Shown: one piece after another, positions 62,703 through 64,000 of the stretch | Layout: each line of letters starts with the position of its first letter | Position numbering within the stretch: the first letter of the stretch is position 1 | Assembly: GCA_914767715.1 (NCBI GenBank) | Contig: OU612073.1 | Span: 8,062,001 to 8,126,000 of the forward strand | Direction: 5' to 3' | DNA length: 64,000 nt | DNA from: Membranipora membranacea | Lineage: Eukaryota > Bryozoa > Gymnolaemata > Cheilostomatida > Membraniporidae | Notes under the pieces: generated by a model | Seen by the model: only the letters and a program-made list of their open reading frames with translations | Told to the model about the DNA's origin: nothing | Database searches by the model: none | Made by a program: the position numbers and the translations under genes

Positions 62703-64000
62703 CTAGCCAATTGCATTCAAACCCTCAAAAATCATTGTGTTCTCAAAAGGCACCAATTTACCGGCCCTAGCCGTCATAGCGACCTTCTTCATGTGGTCCA
62801 AAGTCAAGAGATTAGCCTCAGTGAAAGTGTAATGGTGATATGTGATGCTGGGATACCTATCGACAATTTCCTCAACCTTCTTGCGTAGATCTCTCAGTCT
62901 ATTACGGGGAACTCTGGGATACAAATGATGGATGACTTGATACTGTAAGCCACCATGGAACCAGTCCATATATCTAGGGCAATCAACATCAAGAGTTGTC
63001 CTCAATTGGAATTCAAAGAAACTCTCTTCGGAATCTTTTTCATATGGGACGTCATCAAAAGTTTCCATCATAAAGTGACTCAAACATATTTGAACATGGA
63101 TGATGCCAACAGTTGCGTTAGCAAGATACCAGAAGCCCAGCATGGAGCCCCAGCTAGGACATAAATACAACAAATAACCATACCATGTATAGAAAATGGC
63201 AAGAGAACACAATTCGGCAATCTTTAGCTTGCCGTTGCATCTAGGATGCGTCAGCACGAATAGAATAGACTGTGCTAGTAAATTAACTCTTGCTACACTC
63301 ATAATAGGGTAATAAAGATAGTGCTGGTAGCTGACTAGAAATCTCGCTGCTTTGTCAAAAGGCATGTAAGCATTCCAATACTTGGAGAAGATGCCAGCAC
63401 CATGGCCTATCACGTTTCTGAATACCTTGTCACTGACGGCAAACACTGGCAGGTGCTGGATGTCAGGGTCGTTCGGCACCACGTTGGTGGTCACGTGGTG
63501 GGTGTAGTGAGAATGCTTCCACCAATTGATTGAAAGTCCAGTGAAGGTGTTACCTACTAACAAACCTAATGCGCTGTGTTGGAGTCCATCTTGAAATACG
63601 CTGCTATGCCCGACATCGTGTCCAACAAAATTCGACTGTTGCCAGAAAAGGCCTAGAAGAATTCCGCTTAGGTAAAAAGTCCATTTGGGTGACTCATTCT
63701 CAGCGACGTTCAAGCCATCAAAAAATAGATACAAAGCGGTGCTTATCAGGAACATCAACACCGCCATCTTGGATAAGATGTATGTATTACTCGGAATATA
63801 CCAGCCATTCTTGAGTAACCACTGATTCAGTTCCCTGAACTCGCGCCCTACAGCTTGACTAGGACTTTCAGCAGCCTCCTCGCTAATTTTGGCTGTTGAT
63901 TCCGAGTCTAAGTCACCAACATACCAGTTCTCTATGCGAGTTTGCCACACTTCAGGCCTGTGGAACTGGGTCATAATGTCCGTCGCATCTCGTCCACCGA
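62703..64000 (-). CDS. cytochrome b5-fused front-end desaturase, 3' part (5' end outside window)
   Basis: One uninterrupted frame from the window edge to TAG at 62705-62703. The Met at 63974 is internal: the frame continues upstream as GGRDATDIMTQFHRPEVW, the end of a cytochrome b5 domain (DATD...FH). Numbering from that Met, the three histidine boxes of the membrane di-iron centre are H119-DVGH, H156-YTHH and QVIHH at 346-350; Gln in place of the first His of box three is the hallmark of front-end desaturases. Hydrophobic membrane spans are near 68-86, 98-118, 228-242, 254-271 and 276-300. The stretch WWKHSHYTHH...NDPDIQHLP and FLVSYQHYLYYP...RVNL is closest, as I recall, to the sphingolipid delta-8 / delta-6 desaturase group of plants, fungi and protists. 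Predicted ER membrane enzyme; substrate and regioselectivity are inferred only. Confidence 0.9.
   Translation of the reverse strand, partial: GGRDATDIMTQFHRPEVWQTRIENWYVGDLDSESTAKISEEAAESPSQAVGREFRELNQWLLKNGWYIPSNTYILSKMAVLMFLISTALYLFFDGLNVAENESPKWTFYLSGILLGLFWQQSNFVGHDVGHSSVFQDGLQHSALGLLVGNTFTGLSINWWKHSHYTHHVTTNVVPNDPDIQHLPVFAVSDKVFRNVIGHGAGIFSKYWNAYMPFDKAARFLVSYQHYLYYPIMSVARVNLLAQSILFVLTHPRCNGKLKIAELCSLAIFYTWYGYLLYLCPSWGSMLGFWYLANATVGIIHVQICLSHFMMETFDDVPYEKDSEESFFEFQLRTTLDVDCPRYMDWFHGGLQYQVIHHLYPRVPRNRLRDLRKKVEEIVDRYPSITYHHYTFTEANLLTLDHMKKVAMTARAGKLVPFENTMIFEGLNAIG

Noticed and set aside
63972-63974. ATG as start of the desaturase
   Set aside because: The frame stays open upstream and encodes GGRDATDI, the end of a cytochrome b5 domain, so this Met is internal and the gene runs off the window.

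Overview
The window is a piece of an invertebrate animal genome. It is AT-rich, with long introns, GT-AG splice junctions, poly-A signals, tRNA-derived SINEs and many short fold-back (MITE-like) elements. No bacterial or viral gene organisation is visible. An insulin-type peptide with an extra A-chain cysteine, a calcyphosin-2-like gene, PHYHD1 and multi-copy GM2-activator-like genes point to a bilaterian, plausibly a marine lophotrochozoan or ambulacrarian. The sequence alone does not settle the phylum.

Layout. (1) 186-748, plus strand: last coding exon of an insulin-like peptide precursor, with poly-A signal at 1251. (2) 6192-41575, minus strand: a 15-exon EF-hand gene, best read as calcyphosin-2 (CAPS2-like). 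All exon phases agree and the product is 531 aa. Its introns (up to 7.6 kb) hold most of the repeats. (3) 44228-49208, plus strand: a complete 9-exon PHYHD1 orthologue, 292 aa, divergent from CAPS2 across a 2.65-kb intergenic region. (4) 50100-60782, plus strand: a tandem cluster of GM2-activator-like ML-domain genes. Two five-exon copies are intact (50100-52294, 212 aa; 58532-60782, 229 aa). Between them lie one decayed copy (53915-56204) and loose relic exons (56767-57631). (5) 62703-64000, minus strand: the 3' part of an apparently intronless cytochrome b5-fused front-end desaturase, cut by the right edge.

The genes are not an operon-like set. PHYHD1, the ML proteins and the desaturase all touch lipid metabolism or lipid binding, but neighbourhood is not evidence of joint function in an animal genome. 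The most unusual material is non-coding: at least two families of small fold-back elements flanked by 9-bp target duplications, a 31-bp fold-back with a 9-bp duplication inside the insulin-like 3' UTR, a hAT-type element with an 8-bp duplication, an insertion with a preserved empty paralogous site, and an inverted repeat pair that brackets one CAPS2 exon. The ML cluster is a clear case of gene birth and decay by tandem duplication.
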